Below are positions 39,072 through 50,943 of a DNA stretch of 64,000 bases, piece by piece. Made by a program: the position numbers and the translations under genes. Location of the stretch: contig JBCAMK010000012.1 of NCBI GenBank assembly GCA_038503065.1, forward strand, positions 868,001 through 932,000, in the 5' to 3' direction. Position 1 is the first letter of the stretch, and each line of letters starts with the position of its first letter. The notes below the pieces were generated by a model, which was not told the origin of the DNA, did not search any database, and saw nothing but the letters and a program-made list of their open reading frames with translations. The stretch comes from Paragyromitra xinjiangensis. Its lineage: Eukaryota > Ascomycota > Pezizomycetes > Pezizales > Discinaceae.

Positions 39072-40102
39072 TGTTATACCTATGGCTATAGGCGTGCAGT
39101 GGTCTCCCTGTTACCCTACCTACGTAGGGAGTTACCCTACCTTCCATTTGATCACCTTCCCGTCTTCGTTGGACCCCTCTGTGGCTGCCTGTTGCGATAT
39201 TGGCCTTCCCAGCCTATTCCCAGGCAGTTACCCTGCCTTCCCCGGTTACCCGGCCGTTACCCTGCCTTCAGCAGCGAGTAGATCGAGAAGGGGGGACACC
39301 CGCAAAATATCCGCGTCCCGGAGACTAAAAGTAACCCTTTGGTCGTCAACGGCGCCCTTCCCGCGGAACGTGACCCGGAGGGTATGTATGAGAGGTCTTC
39401 ATAGGGCAACTTGGGGCGCCGAGTCACGTGGGCTATTCGGATTAGTCATCAGAGGTCTCCTGCCCACGCTACGGGGCTCCAAACACCAGCTGTCGCAACA
39501 AAACGATATCGTGTAACCACCTACTCGATCGGGCGAACGCAACCGTCGCAACCGTATCATCGCCACGGCGATCCGAAGATTACTGAACGAGGGGTAAGCG
39601 TCGGAAGTTGGAGATATCGGCTTCGCCGATAGGATGTCGGATAAATGGATAAGCGAGTTAGTTCAATTTGTAATAGTAGATAGTTTAGTCCGTCGACCCA
39701 AGCTACAAAGAACACACAGTAGTAAAGAGGACGGGATATAAATACTCTTGCATTGGACGTCAATTCTGAGTCGATCATCATCGAGGAAGAACGAGCCTTA
39801 TCAATATTATTTTGTTACCAACATACTTTGTTCCGTGATAAATTCTCCATCGTATCGAGTTGTTTAGCATAGCTTCGCGCTTCAACACTCGTGTCCTTCC
39901 TATTGAGAAAGTTCTTTCAACGGAACAGCCCCGACCCTTATCTCGCTTAAACTATCGTTGCCTTTGTGCGGTTCATAAGAAGTTGTCAGGACGTGCGCTC
40001 GGGTATTGTGCTACGGATAGTAGCCGGTCGAGTTACAGAGTCTAGAGAGCTATCTAAAGCTTCGCTTAGAATTCAGTAGTGGTGCGAAGTACCGGTCTTA
40101 CA
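39072..40102 (+). mobile_element. solo LTR (1031 bp) in transposase 1
   Basis: It begins TGTTATACC and ends GGTCTTACA, flanked by the 5 bp duplication GCAGA (39067-39071 and 40103-40107). Excising it rejoins the transposase reading frame (TKQ...ILEHYSRRH). A TATA-like GATATAAATACTC lies near 39735. A truncated inverse copy is at 43613-44495. The superfamily is unknown. Confidence 0.88.
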
Positions 40103-40949
40103 GCAGATCTTAGAGCACTATTCTCGTCGACACTTGATGGCCATGCGTATCATATCCATTCGGGAGGCGACTCGTGAGAGGCCGGCGGGGTCACTCCCAA
40201 AAGATGTAAGAGATCTCCTAGAGAAGGAAAGGGTTCCAGCTTGGTGCGAGCCAGATATCAGAGCGGAAAGAAAGCCCCCATCTTACCTCTGAGGGTGTAT
40301 AAGCGCCCGTTTGACTCAATCCCTCGAAGATGTGATGCTGGATATTGGTGATACCAAGGGTCTATTAGTGCAGAAGGTAGAGTCATATAACAGTACTTTG
40401 CCGGACTCCCAGAGGTTGCCAACCGACAACGTCAAACTAAGGCTGTGCCCAGCGGAGCGTTTTACACAGCTTCAGGTCCCCATGCTCAAATTCCAAGAGA
40501 CCGATATCTATACCATACACCGCCTTCGATGCACGATCAATATGCCATTTTGAGGAGGGGCTGCAAGGAATGACTGGGTTTGGGTTATGGTAGGAAACGA
40601 GACCGAATATGGTGCCTTGCATGGGCGCTTACCTGGCCGATTGAGATGCTTGTTTAAGCTCCGCGATCTGAGCTCGGGACGTACCCATCGGCTTGCGCTC
40701 GTCAAAATGCTTCAATTGGATGGTGCCGGCCTCTTGGAGGCCAACAGCAGCTTAATTAGAGTTGGCCTTCGTAATGTGCGGATTCCTGGTAATGACGAGT
40801 GGGTTGTGAGTGTAGCTTCGATTACAGGGATGGCGCATCTAGTGCAGGATCTAGAAGAGGGCTATTGGTATGTAAATAGCAGGGTGGATCTTGAGACATT
40901 CAATGACATATACAAGAGAGGCTGGAACTTACAGCAAGAATCCATTACC

Positions 40950-41650
40950 GACCTACCAGAGGTCAACATAAAGGCTTACACAACGAAAGTCGATTCAAAG
41001 GGGTAGTCACTGGCAGGTCAAAATGAAGGGCTCACACAACAAAAGTCGATACAATTCACGTGGAGTCGGAAGGTGGACCAGTATATAGAACGTGGCGACG
41101 ACCTACTAGAGGTCGACATGAAGGGCTTACACAACGAGAGTCGATTCAAGAGGGTAGTCGCTGGCGGGTCAAAATGTAGGGCTCACACAGCAAAAGTCGA
41201 TCCAATTCACGTGGAGTCGCTGGCGGGTCAAAATGAAGGGTTCACACAACAAAAGTCGATCCAATGCACGTGGAGTCGGAAGGTGGACCTGTATATAGAA
41301 CGTGGCGATGACCTACTAGAGGTCGACATGAAGGGCTTACACAACGAGAGTCGATTCAAGAGGGTAGTCGCTGGCGGGTCAAAATGAAGGGCTCACACAA
41401 CAAAAGTCGATCCAATTCATGTGGAGTCGGAAGGTGGACCTGTACATAGAACGTGGCGACGACCTACTAGAGGTCGTCAATGAATAGTAATTCGGGTCGG
41501 AAAGTGTCTCCAGCACCAAGGAACAATGCCACCTGGCGGCAGGCTGCAGCAGTGGTGGTGTCTTGAAGAAGGTCAAAAGGCAAGGGGACCGTTCAGAAGG
41601 CACGGCATGGATACAGCCACTAGAAGATGACGACCTGAGAGAGGTCGTCA
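40950..41650. repeat. tandem array with palindromes, right part of Plavaka 1
   Basis: A unit of about 210 bp with motifs CTGGCGGGTCAAAATG, CACACAACAAAAGTCGAT and GTGGACCTGTATATAGAACG is repeated between 40950 and 41490. Each unit carries a palindrome with constant 5-base centre: GACCT-N5-AGGTC at 40950 and 41310, CGACCT-N5-AGGTCG at 41099, GACGACCT-N5-AGGTCGTC at 41458, and TGACGACCT-N5-AGGTCGTCA at 41628. There is no convincing gene. It could be a subterminal transposase-binding array. Confidence 0.75.
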
Positions 41651-41777
41651 GGAGGTTCTTTCAGCTCGCAACCGTCTTCCAAGCGCTTTGGAAGGCCCGA
41701 AACTAATCTGGCGGAATATGGCCTTCTGGAAGACAAGAAAGTGTCGGGGCGACATTTTTTTTTTGCCGATGTACGGA

Positions 41778-42385
41778 ATCAATATCATTGACAATTGCTT
41801 TATTCTATGTTTCTATCTATATATCTATCTATATATCTATGTACAAATATCGAGAGCACAGCTAAACTAGCTTCTGTGGAAGCTGCAGCAGCGAGTCGAC
41901 GACCTGCCAGAGGCAGGCAGCGAATTGACCTATTGGCGCAGGCTCAGGCAGCAAATTGACCATATGGCGGAAGCTCAGGCGGCGGATCGACCATGTGGTG
42001 GAGGTGGCGGAAGCTCAGGCAGCGAATCGACCATATGGCGGAGGCGCAGGCTCAGGCTCAGGCTCAGGCAGCGAATCAACTATATGGCGGAGGCAGCGAA
42101 TTGATCAATTGACTGAGGCAGCAGAAGCGCAGGCAGCGAATTGACCTATTGGCACAGGCAGTGGAAGCTGAGGAAGCGAATTGACCATATGGCGGAGGTG
42201 GAGGAAGCTCAGGCAGCAGATTGACAACCTCCAGGAGGCGGCGGAAGCTCAGGCAGCGAATCGACCTATTGGCGCAGGCGCAGGCTCAGGCTCAGGCTCG
42301 GGCAGCGAATCGATCAATTGACTGAGGCAGCGGAAGCTCAGGCAGCGAATCGACCTATTGGCGCAGGCTCAGGCTCAGGCTCAGG
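41778..42385. repeat. degenerate tandem repeat shared with the window's right end
   Basis: This starts with ATATCATTGACAATTGC and a TATC microsatellite (about 41812-41838), then a repeat of about 30 bp built on AAGCTCAGGCAGCGAAT and ATTGACC. The beginning recurs at 63771-64000 with few changes. In one frame it reads as KLRQRIDxL and in another as AEAQAANR, so it may be remains of a coiled-coil gene. No long frame is open. Confidence 0.7.
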
Positions 42386-42387
42386 CA

Positions 42388-42778
42388 CATCAGGAAAAAT
42401 AATTAATCTACTCCCCGTTCCTCCCTGTGACTTCCTGAAAAAAAAATTTAAGTAAGAGAAAAAGCCGTTATTCCTTTGTTTTAATTGTACACACATGAAT
42501 TATTTTCCAGATTCTTGTCACATTTCGTACATTTTCAAGGAGCATATTTACATAGCAAAGTTTCTAAAAACTCATACGCCATAAAAAAGGTCATTTCAAA
42601 ATAGACCCCCTAGAACTTGCAAGAAAAATCTAAAAAATATTCTGAAAAGTGCAAAATTAGAGTCATCCACACATTCATGGGAAATCCCAAAGTTAGTTTA
42701 GGGAGGTCAGGGAGGTTCAGGGAGGCAACCGGGAGATACTAGGAGACATGGGGAGTAAATCAATTATTTTTGCTGATG
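42388..42778. mobile_element. small inverted-repeat element (MITE-like), 391 bp
   Basis: The left end CATCAGGAAAAATAATTAAT is the near-reverse complement of the right end ATCAATTATTTTTGCTGATG, giving inverted repeats of about 30 bp. The interior is AT-rich and noncoding. It interrupts the tandem repeat at 41778-42385, which resumes at 42779. The ends resemble those at 53394-53529 and 63486. No clear target duplication is seen. Confidence 0.7.
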
Positions 42779-43462
42779 CCTGCGGATCGACCATATGGCG
42801 GAGGCTGCGGAAGCTCAGGCAGCGGATCGATCAGCCAATTGAGCCACCTCCTGAGCTCGCTTAGGCGGAAGCAGTGAAGCAGGCAGCCAGCGGAGGCAGA
42901 GGAAGCTAAAGCAGCGGATCAAAGCGAGTCTAGGAGGCATATCAGCGGGAGTCAAATAAACGGAATCAAGATGTTACCTGGGAGGTTCTTTGCAAGCAGA
43001 GCTTAGTACTTCGGGCCTAAAAGTCACGATGTCAACAAAGTACTTCGGTACAGTGAGGTGGGGAATGGGTGGGAGTGAATAGGGGGAGGAGAGATGGGAA
43101 GGAATAGGGGGAGGTGGAGATTGCTGTCTTACTAGGCGTTGCTTTGGCGACAACTTGGCGACTACAAAGTGATGACTAAGCGACCTCCAAATTTTTTGAA
43201 AATCCCTAAGTGCCTGGGAGGCGAGTGAAGTGAATTCCGCTAAGTCCCGAGTTCTCAGGGACTGAGAAAAATTCGATCGAAAAATGCTAAGTACTCAAGC
43301 TGCCGCCCAGCGCTGCCGGATGGTAGGAGGTCGCCTGGAAGCACTGCTGGCAGCAAGCGGCGCCAGGGGAAAGCGCAGCGGGCAGCTAGTGTCGCCCTGG
43401 TGCAGCAGGCGGTCGGGCGGAATATGTACCTATTGGGCGCAATTTTTTTTTGCTGATGTAGC
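42779..43462. other. gene-free stretch ending in a Plavaka-like terminus
   Basis: The first 120 bp continue the tandem repeat. The rest shows no gene. It ends with GGCGGTCGGGCGGAATATG and a T9 run followed by GCTGATGT at about 43463, which matches in reverse the segment starting at 63486 (CACATCAGCAAAAA ... GGCGGTCGGGCGGAAT). This is probably the right end of a Plavaka-related element. Confidence 0.5.
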
Positions 43463-43612
43463 AGTAGGAGAGACAGACATGACCCAACTAGTCCACCGTC
43501 CGAAATCCACTATCCAAAGACATCCCAGGCATCTCCACTCCATGGACAGACACATCAAAAGTTACCATAGCCGATTTCTTCGATGCATTTCAAGACCATC
43601 TCATGTCCCAGA
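43463..43612. other. short unique-looking segment
   Basis: There are about 150 bp between the transposon-like terminus and the inverse LTR. On the minus strand the bases just after the LTR end (TCTGGGACATGAG) could be a primer site of an internal domain, in which case the LTR at 43613 is a 5' LTR. No gene is visible. Confidence 0.3.
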
Positions 43613-44495
43613 TGTAAGACCGGTACTTCGCACCACCACTGAATTCTAAGCGAAGCTTTAGATAGCTCTCTAGACTCTGTAACTCGACCGGCTACTATCT
43701 GTAGCACAATACCCAAGCGCACGTCCTGACAACTTCTTATGAACCGCACAAAGGCAACGATAGTTTAAGCGAGATAAGGGTTGGGGCTGTTCCGTTGAAA
43801 GAACTTTCTCAATAGGAAGGACACGAGTGTTGAAGCGCAAAGCTATGCTAAACAACTCAATACGAAGGAGAATTTATCATGGAACAAAGTATGTTGGTAA
43901 CAAAATAATATTGATAAGGCTCGTTCTTCCTTGATGATGATCGACTCAGAATTGACGTCCAATGCAAGAGTATTTATAGCCCGTCCTCTTTACTACTGTG
44001 TGTTCTTTGTAGCTTGGGTTGACGGACTAAACTATCTACTATTACAAATTGAACTAACTCGCTTATCCATTTATCCGACATCCTATCGGCGAAGCTGATA
44101 TCTCCAACCTCCTACACTTACCCCTCATTCAGTAATCTTCGGATTGCCGTGGCGATGATACGGTTGCGACGGTTGCGTTCGCCCGATCGAGTAGGTGGTT
44201 ACACGATATCGTTTTGTTGCGACAGCTGGTGTTTGGAGCCCCGTAGCGCGGGCAGGAGATCTCTGAAGACTAATCCGAATAGCCCACGTGACTCGGCGCC
44301 CCAAGTTGCCCTATGAAGACCTCTCATACATACCCTCCGGGTCGCGTTCCGCGGGAAGGGCGCCGTTGACGACCAAAGGGTTACTTTTAGTCTCCGGGAC
44401 GCGGATATTTTGCGGGTGTCCCCCCTTCTCGATCTACTCGCTGCTGAAGGCAGGGTAACGGCCGGGTAACTGGGGAAGGCAGGGTAACTGCCTGG
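43613..44495 (-). mobile_element. truncated inverse copy of the 1031 bp LTR
   Basis: This segment is the reverse complement of about 39214-40102 with scattered mismatches. On the minus strand its 3' terminus is at 43613, and the 5' ~150 bp are missing where LINE H begins. The two LTRs form a ~0.9 kb inverted repeat separated by 3.5 kb. The 5 bp duplication around the other copy shows they are separate insertions. Confidence 0.88.
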
Positions 44496-44925
44496 TTATT
44501 TATTTTATTTATTTTTTGCTCATATTGCATAAATCCGTAACGGATATGGCATACAGTGAAAGGAAACCCCATGACCGCACAATAACTAACAAAGGAAAAT
44601 CCTCTGTGAACATGAACCAACTAATTAGTAGATATCCACATCAGAAATCCCTTTGCGAAAAACAGAAGAAACATAAATCAAAACAAAATAGGAAAAGGAA
44701 AATAACAAAAGAAGAAATAACAATTTTTATCTCAAAGTTCTACCGAACAGTAGAAACGAACGGAATATCAATCGACAGGGTAAAATCATAGGGAAATACT
44801 CAAACAGTTTTTATAATCAGAAATCCTCCACACGGTCATATTCCATCTCGCCCCACTTTCAGGGTATTCATCAGTTTTCTATCGTCCTTCACCATCACAT
44901 GCTTTGGGCCTATAGCCCGTTCTTA

Positions 44926-47900
44926 CTAGCTGTTCTCTCTTTCTCCTTCGCTCTCTTCCTCTTCGTCGTTGTAGAGGTATATTCCTTGGTGGGAGTACCT
45001 GTTGTCTTCTTGCCGTTCCAGGGTCCAATTTCTGGTAGCGATTTGGGTTGGTGTGAGGAATGTTTCAATGGTGGCAGCCAGGCCAGCATTGGTATGCATT
45101 GCAGTTCTCCATGTGAGTGGCATTGGTTTAAGGGCTGATTTGAGTGCTTTGCGATGGGTAGGAAGTTGTTCCTGGCCACACTCTAGCAGTAGGTGTTGAG
45201 GTGTTTGGTTATCGAAGCCACATTTGCATTTGGTGTCTTCAATGTTGTTGGTAGGGATTCTGGCGAGGTAGGATTTGGTGTATCCATGTCCGGTTCTCAT
45301 TTGAGTGATGGTGGAGGCTGTTCTTCTGGGGATGTTTCCCCTCAGCGAGGCACTTGGTTTCAGTGCTGGTTGTCCATAGTAGCTGCGGCCTTTCTTTGCC
45401 TGCTTCCATTTGGCTTTCCATGTCATCAGGGAGTGTTCCTTGATGTTTCTCTTGAGGAATGTGATGGAGGTGAGGACATCTGATTCTATCCTGGTTCCTT
45501 GGGCTCCTATCTTGGCGAGCTTATCAGCTAGCTCGTTGCCGGCAACGTTGACATGTCCTGGTACCCAATAAACATGGGTTTTGATGCCACTGTCTTCGAG
45601 TTGAAGCAAGTTGTTGCGGGCTTCAATGACCAGGTATTGGCCTGGCTTAGGGAGGGGTGTAGTCATACGTTGTACTGCTGCTTGGTTGTCACAGTAGATG
45701 TAGACATCGTTTGTCAGGTGAAGTGATTGCTGTACTTGTAGGATTGCATGCTTAGTGGCTTTTGCAATACCATAAAGTTCTGCGTCGAAGACTTCATTTT
45801 CTTTGCCGAGGTGGTAGGATTTGTTGACCACAGCGTGACCTCTGCGGAAACCAGCAACTCCAGCTCCTGTTTTGCCTTCCAGGAGGGAGCCATCAGTGTA
45901 GAATACTAGGCGATCAGTCCTAGTACTGTCTCCAGCTGTGTGGTTCCGATGGTTTTCTGCTGCTGCGTCTTTGTCTGCAGGGTCAATGTAGATGTCTATG
46001 GTGTTTTGGTGCCATGGTGGACATGCCAGATTGTCTACGCATTCAATCTCTGATTGTGGCTGGACCCATTTGTTGGTAGATGCCAGTATCCTATGTAGTG
46101 TTGTTTCGTATTTGGGGGAGGTGATGGTTTGGTGCCATGGAGTGTTGTTGGAGCTATCTGGGTTGTCGTTTTCCTGGGTTGAAGGCCGGGAGTCAGGGCA
46201 GAGGGAGGTGATGGGATGGGTGTTGGGTAGGGAAAGGACTCGGAGTGCATATTTCCTTTGCAACTCGTCCAATCTGATTGGGGTAGGGAGAAGTCCTGTC
46301 TCTGCTTCCAGGGCATGGACAGGTGAGGTTCTGAAGGCTCCAGCAATCTTGCGCATTGCTTGATTTTGGACTTTCTGGATGGTGTTGCTGAGTCCAATCT
46401 GCCCGTTCCACCATACTTCAGCTCCGAAGTCACTGATGGTGGCTACACAGGTTTGGTAGAGTTGGCGGAGTGCTTTGTAACTCAGTCCTTTTTCTGTGCT
46501 TGCGAGACGGGAGATAGCCATGAAGGCTCGAGGTGCGGAGGCAGCTTTGGTCTTCACATGATGCTTGCATGTGAGTTTGCGGTCAAACCAGACACCCAGC
46601 CATCGCTGGACATCTGCAGCCTCAATCACGTTGCCATCAGGCATTGTAACTTTGGCTTCATCAGAGGTGTCAGTTGTTCGTCTGGAGTGGAAGTGAGTGA
46701 GTTCTGTCTTTGGATTGTCAAAGTACAAGGCATTTTTCTCACCCCATTCGGAGGAGGTGAGTGCCATTGCTTCCAGTGTTCGAGAGTTTTCTGCTTCAGA
46801 CTTTCCTGTAACCAGAAGGCCGACATCATCAACATAGCTGGGGCAGGTGGAATCAGGATATTTTTCTTCTAGCTCGTTGAACAACGGAGCCAGGTAGAGG
46901 AGGAAGAGGATAGGGGAGGTGGGGGATCCTTGTGGGATGCCAGTTTGAATGGGTGCCATGGATTCAATTTCACCGTCAAATGCCATGCAGGCTGTTCGAT
47001 TGCTGAGGAAGGAGTCCACCCATCGGCAGATGGGAAGTGGGAGGTCCAGTTCTATCATGGTCTTGATCAGTCGTCGTTTGAATACAAAATCATATGCACC
47101 TTTCACGTCCATACAAAGTGCAGAGAGTGTTAGGCCTTTCTTTTTGGCTGCATCGGCAAGCGTGCTGATAAGCATGCAAGCATCCACAGCTGATCTTTTT
47201 GGTCGACCTCCAATTTGCCATCTATGGAGAAGGTGATATCTTTCTGCCATAAATGCTAATCGGGTTGCTATGATCTTTTCTGAGACTTTGCCAAGGCAGT
47301 TGAGGAGTGATACTGGTCTGTAGGCTTTTGCTATCGTATAGTCAGGTTTATTGGCCTTTCTGATGATTGCAATTGTAGCTTCGCGCCATATGGTTGGGTG
47401 GTATCCTGCTTTCATGGTGGCTTTGTAGAAGGAATTGAACTGCGTTGGGTCGACTTGGTATGCTTTTTGAATGCATAGGAAGCCAATTCCATCAGGTCCA
47501 GGGGCTTTCTTTGGTGCTGAGGTCATGATTGCTTTCCGAATCTCATCGTTGGTGAGGTCTTTCCATGGGATCTTGTGTTTTCCTGCTGGAACAGGTTCAT
47601 CAAGTTCCACTGAGGGAGGGGGAGGGAATAGAGTTGCTCGGAAGAGATTTGCTTTCTCTTCAAAGGTTTTGGACTCTTGGAGGGTGGTGGGATTGTGTAG
47701 GGTGGGGGTGCGTTCATATCTGCGAGGCTTGGTGTACCTCATTGCTGTGAAGACATCTTTTCTGTGAGCTTCTTCTAGGAATGTATTCCAGTGTTCACTT
47801 TTTGCTGTTCTGATTCGTCTGAAGTAGGATGTTCGCAGGTTTTTGAATCTTCGCCACATGGCTGGAGTCTGATCTGTTCTCCAGTCCCTTAGGGCTGTCT

Positions 47901-48929
47901 TCATATGTCTGCGTCCTTCTTTGATGTCTTCATTCCACCAAGGTTTGGCGAAGGGCGATGGTTTTCGTTTGGGCACATGGATGTTAGCAGCTGCTATGAT
48001 TGAATCTCGTAGGTGTTGAGCTGCCTCGTCTAGGTTTGAATGGGTTGGGTGGGAGTGTAGGAACTCCCAGGTGTCTTTAGTAGTGATGGAGGAAAGGGTG
48101 AAAGTTTGTTGGAAGTCGTCCCAGTCCGCCTTGGCCCAATTAAATTGTTCCGTTGATGGTGGGGGGGCACATTCCAAAGAGTCGGAAGCAATTTCAAACT
48201 GAACCACTTCATGGTCGGATCCTGTTGCAAGGTCTTCCATGACTGCCCAGTTCATAATCAAGTCTGTCATCGGTGAGGAGGAGAAGGCAAGATCCAAACG
48301 GATCTGCCAGTGCCTGTTGGGTAGTTGTAGGTATAAATGTCAGGTTCGTTAATGAGGGTGTAATTGAATTCTTCTAGTATAGCTAGAAGAGCTTCATGTC
48401 GTTTTGGTGAACGGACTCGTGAGTCCCAGAGAGGATGGTGGGCATTGAAGTCACCTGCCATGATACAGCGTTCTGGTAGCTTTAGTCCCACAAGTACACG
48501 TTCAACTGTGTATTGCGGGTGGCTGTCAGGAGATCGTTGTGATGCTGCAGGTTGTTCATTGTAGATGTTGAGGAGGGTAAAGGAAGGAATGGAGGGGGTT
48601 GACAGCTCTATGGCCTGTACATCTTCGTTATTGATGATGTCGGGCCTTGGCTGATATTTCAGGAAGAGGTTGGATTTTGATATAAAGGTCATGGTTCGAG
48701 GGCGGTTAATACAGCTCGGAATCATTCTTGCGAATGACCCATGAGATATTGATGTCCAGGAGTTTGGTGGTGCGTCAGGGGAAGTATCGGGCATAACAAA
48801 GGGTTCTTGAATAATAACTATATCAGCCGTTTTTGAGGCTGAGTCGAGGAGGGATAACATAACATTTTGGTTTCTTCGGCAGTTGTGTTGCATCAGGCGA
48901 ATCTTGTGTGGGTTTGGTTGCACAATCAT
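44926..48929 (-). pseudogene. LINE H ORF2: endonuclease, reverse transcriptase, RNase H (one frameshift)
   Basis: The protein and motifs are as in LINE D (AGDFNAHH, APGPDGIGF, GIPQGSPTS, SYVDDVG, FYTDGSLLEG, CKCGFDNQ). The reverse transcriptase region that is frameshifted in D is open here. The break is instead in the endonuclease, near 48293, where one A is missing from the run in AGATCCAAAACGG (compare 10531-10543). The ATG is at 48929, overlapping the ancestral ORF1 stop. Downstream of the frameshift the frame is open for 1123 codons. Confidence 0.92.
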
Positions 48930-50530
48930 TGTTCCACCATGATGTCTTTTTCAGTTCGGGAGAGGTTTGGGCGTGCAACACAGGATCTGTCAGTGGCTTT
49001 ATGTGTGCCACCACAGTTGATTCATTTGGGAGGCATGTGGGCGCAGGAGTCAGTGGCTCTGCAAGTCCCACAGAAGTGCCTGTTGGTAGCATGGTCGTGT
49101 CCACAGTAGGCACAGGCTGGCTTGGTGGAGGGGCATCTCTGGAACTTGTGTCCAAACTTTTGACAGTTAGAACATTGGTCCCCAGGGCGCGCAGTCAAGT
49201 AGGCTCCGGTCCTGTGTCTTTGGCCGAAGATGAGGATTCCGTTTTTGATCAGTTTGTTGTACATGCTTTTGCTGGTGATGGCAATCATCACCGAGCTGTG
49301 GGACTTTCCGTTTCTCTTGTCGGGGTGGGTCATGTAGCGAGGAGGTGCTGCCAGTTTGAGATCACTGTTTTGGTATTCCAGTTCATTTTGCAGGTCGCTC
49401 ATGCCGGTACGATTGTCGGGGTATTCCATGATTGGGACTCCGTGGATGGCAACCTTGTGCCAGGACTCCTGTTTGGAGAGAAAGAGAGCTTTCTCATCAC
49501 TTTCCTTCACAACTTTCTCAATGGTGGCCTTGTGCAGGTCAAAGTCAGTGCTGGTGAATCCATTGCGAGTGTAGAGCAGGAGATTTGCTTTCAGGTTCCA
49601 GGAGATTCCTGAGATCTGGAGGCTTTCTGGTGCTTTGGCAGTCAGGAGTTCTTTGTTGATGGTGTTGCGCAGGACAAGGAGATTGAGGTTTTCTTCTTTC
49701 TGATCACCACTGCGTTGGACAATCATGTTCTTGGTGAGTTCTGGGGTTGGAGTTATGGGGATGTCAGTGTTGGCCTTCGCAGGCTTTCCATCTTTCGCCA
49801 CAGTGGCCCAAGTCTTTGGTGCAGGAGGTGGAGGAGGGGGAGGAGGTGCTGGCGTGTTTTCAGTTGCTTTTCCCTTTCCCTTGTTCTTCTTGGGTTGTTG
49901 GGGAGCGGTGGGGATTGTTGTTGCTGTGATTGCTGGTATGACAGGAGTTGCTTTCAGGGTGCGGTGGATTGAATCCACTTTCCCGATCACAGTGTGGCTC
50001 ATGGAGCCCAGGGAGGTTGAGATTTGGGTGGTGAGGTTGCTAACCATCATCTTGAGCTCAGCGATTTCCTTGTTCAGGTGTTCATTCTGTGCCATGAGGT
50101 GCTGGTTGACATCGTTTTGACTCATTGGGAGTGCAAAGTAGCTGGGAGTGCGTTTGGGAGGGGGAGCAGATTGCTGTTGGTTGCCAAAGGTTCTCTTTGA
50201 CGGGCCAGCTGCGGATCTGGTCCTGGTCATTGGTTCTGGCTCGTAGGTGAGGTCAATTCCTCCCAAAGTGTTTCTAAATGATAGAGGATGTGTGGGGGAG
50301 TTGCCAGCTGAGGAGAAGAATGGTGGTGGGAGTGTAATCTTGCGAGCAAATGGTGCCAGGAGAGGTTTGGTGGTGGAGGAAATAGGGTCGCTGCTCATGA
50401 TGTCAGGAGCATGCTGGCTGACGTTCAAGAATCGGTTGGTGGCCGTCATGGTAGGGCTGGAGGGAGGTGAAGATGGAGGTACAACAGGAAGTTCCATGTT
50501 GTCTTGCATTTCATCCCTGTGGGCCGACAT
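48926..50530 (-). CDS. LINE H ORF1 (zinc-knuckle protein) with the same in-frame TGA
   Basis: The ATG is at 50530. It is almost identical to LINE D ORF1, with a few substitutions near the N-terminus (for example HRDEMQDNMEL). The two intact knuckles are CSNCQKFGHKFQRC and CAYCGHDHATNRHFC. TGA at 49022-49024 again replaces the first Cys of the third knuckle, and the frame stays open to the TGA overlapping the ORF2 ATG. Confidence 0.85.
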
Positions 50531-50943
50531 GGTTCCGGAAATTTTCGGAAATTTTCGTGTAATGGAAACTAAAAATAAATTGCCGAGACAAAAGTTGATT
50601 GGACGTTGAAGACCGGAGGCTGATTGGGTTCCACTGATGGAATGTTCCAGAAGGTAGCAGGTGATGTGCTGTCAGTCAGAATTGCAATATTCCGTGATTT
50701 CTGGCGATTTTCGGCGATAAAATGAGTACTACTCGGGCGCCTGTGGGCCGATTTGGCTGAAACTAAAAATCCTGGGCCATAGTATGTAGGCGGCGTTGAT
50801 GTGGGGTCTGCGTCCGGTCACGCCTAGAGCAGTAGGCGCACTGGGCGCACTGGGCTCGGATTTTTTTTAGGCACTGCGTTAGGTGCATCGTCTAGTATGG
50901 CCTGCGTGTGGGCATGCTGGACGTGGTGATATCAATCCTAGTT

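Larger units (their letters stand above)
36732..40940 (+). pseudogene. Plavaka-type transposase 1, spliced, broken by stops and a solo LTR
   Basis: This would cut and paste the element. The ATG is at 36732. A C2H2 finger (CPFCQYSYDYSSALITHILTKH) is followed by an acidic region and the family core (HTADWWWNLQ, HLTNFSGDKKAWPIY, LADHLEHVTLQHLKNNACPVCE, LLHTVYLGLLKHMMEW, EVTQWQGKEMRN). An intron at 37650-37699 (50 bp, GT-AG, with TGCTAAT upstream of the acceptor) joins NLQ to ETLP. TAA at 38900 interrupts the frame. The frame resumes (ESHFNFIKMHLLSHF) to the LTR at 39072 and continues after it (QILEHYSRRHLMAMR). Further TGA stops lie at 40290 and 40551, and the end resembles the family C-terminus (WYVNSRVDLETFNDIY). 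The gene is dead. Confidence 0.85.
34367..41774 (+). mobile_element. Plavaka-type DNA transposon 1, decayed
   Basis: The identification rests on the transposase (36732 onward). The same element carries a divergent accessory gene and many palindromes with a 5-base centre (34502 to 41650). The left end is not identified. The right end may be the T-rich segment ending GCCGATGT at 41774, which resembles the GCTGATGT ends seen elsewhere. It is disrupted by a solo LTR at 39072-40102. Boundaries are approximate. Confidence 0.6.
44496..50803 (-). mobile_element. LINE H, near-identical sibling of D, 5'-truncated
   Basis: The sequence matches LINE D almost base for base from its AATA-rich tail (44496) to the leader, stopping at GATGTG (50803), which is position 13045 in D. 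About 270 bp of leader are missing. No target duplication is seen: the left flank is LTR sequence and the right flank is unrelated. Truncation or later rearrangement explains this. Confidence 0.92.

Noticed and set aside
39860..40045. A 61-codon frame repeated in inverse orientation at 43670-43855.
   Set aside because: Both lie inside copies of the same LTR. The frame has no recognisable motif and is a by-product of the repeat.
41812..41838. A possible CRISPR-like or short regularly spaced repeat.
   Set aside because: It is a TATC microsatellite and a degenerate tandem repeat, without spacers, in a eukaryotic context.
39072..44495. A large inverted repeat that could be the long terminal repeats of one DNA transposon spanning 39072-44495.
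   Set aside because: The left copy alone is flanked by the 5 bp duplication GCAGA and its removal restores the transposase frame, so it is an independent insertion.
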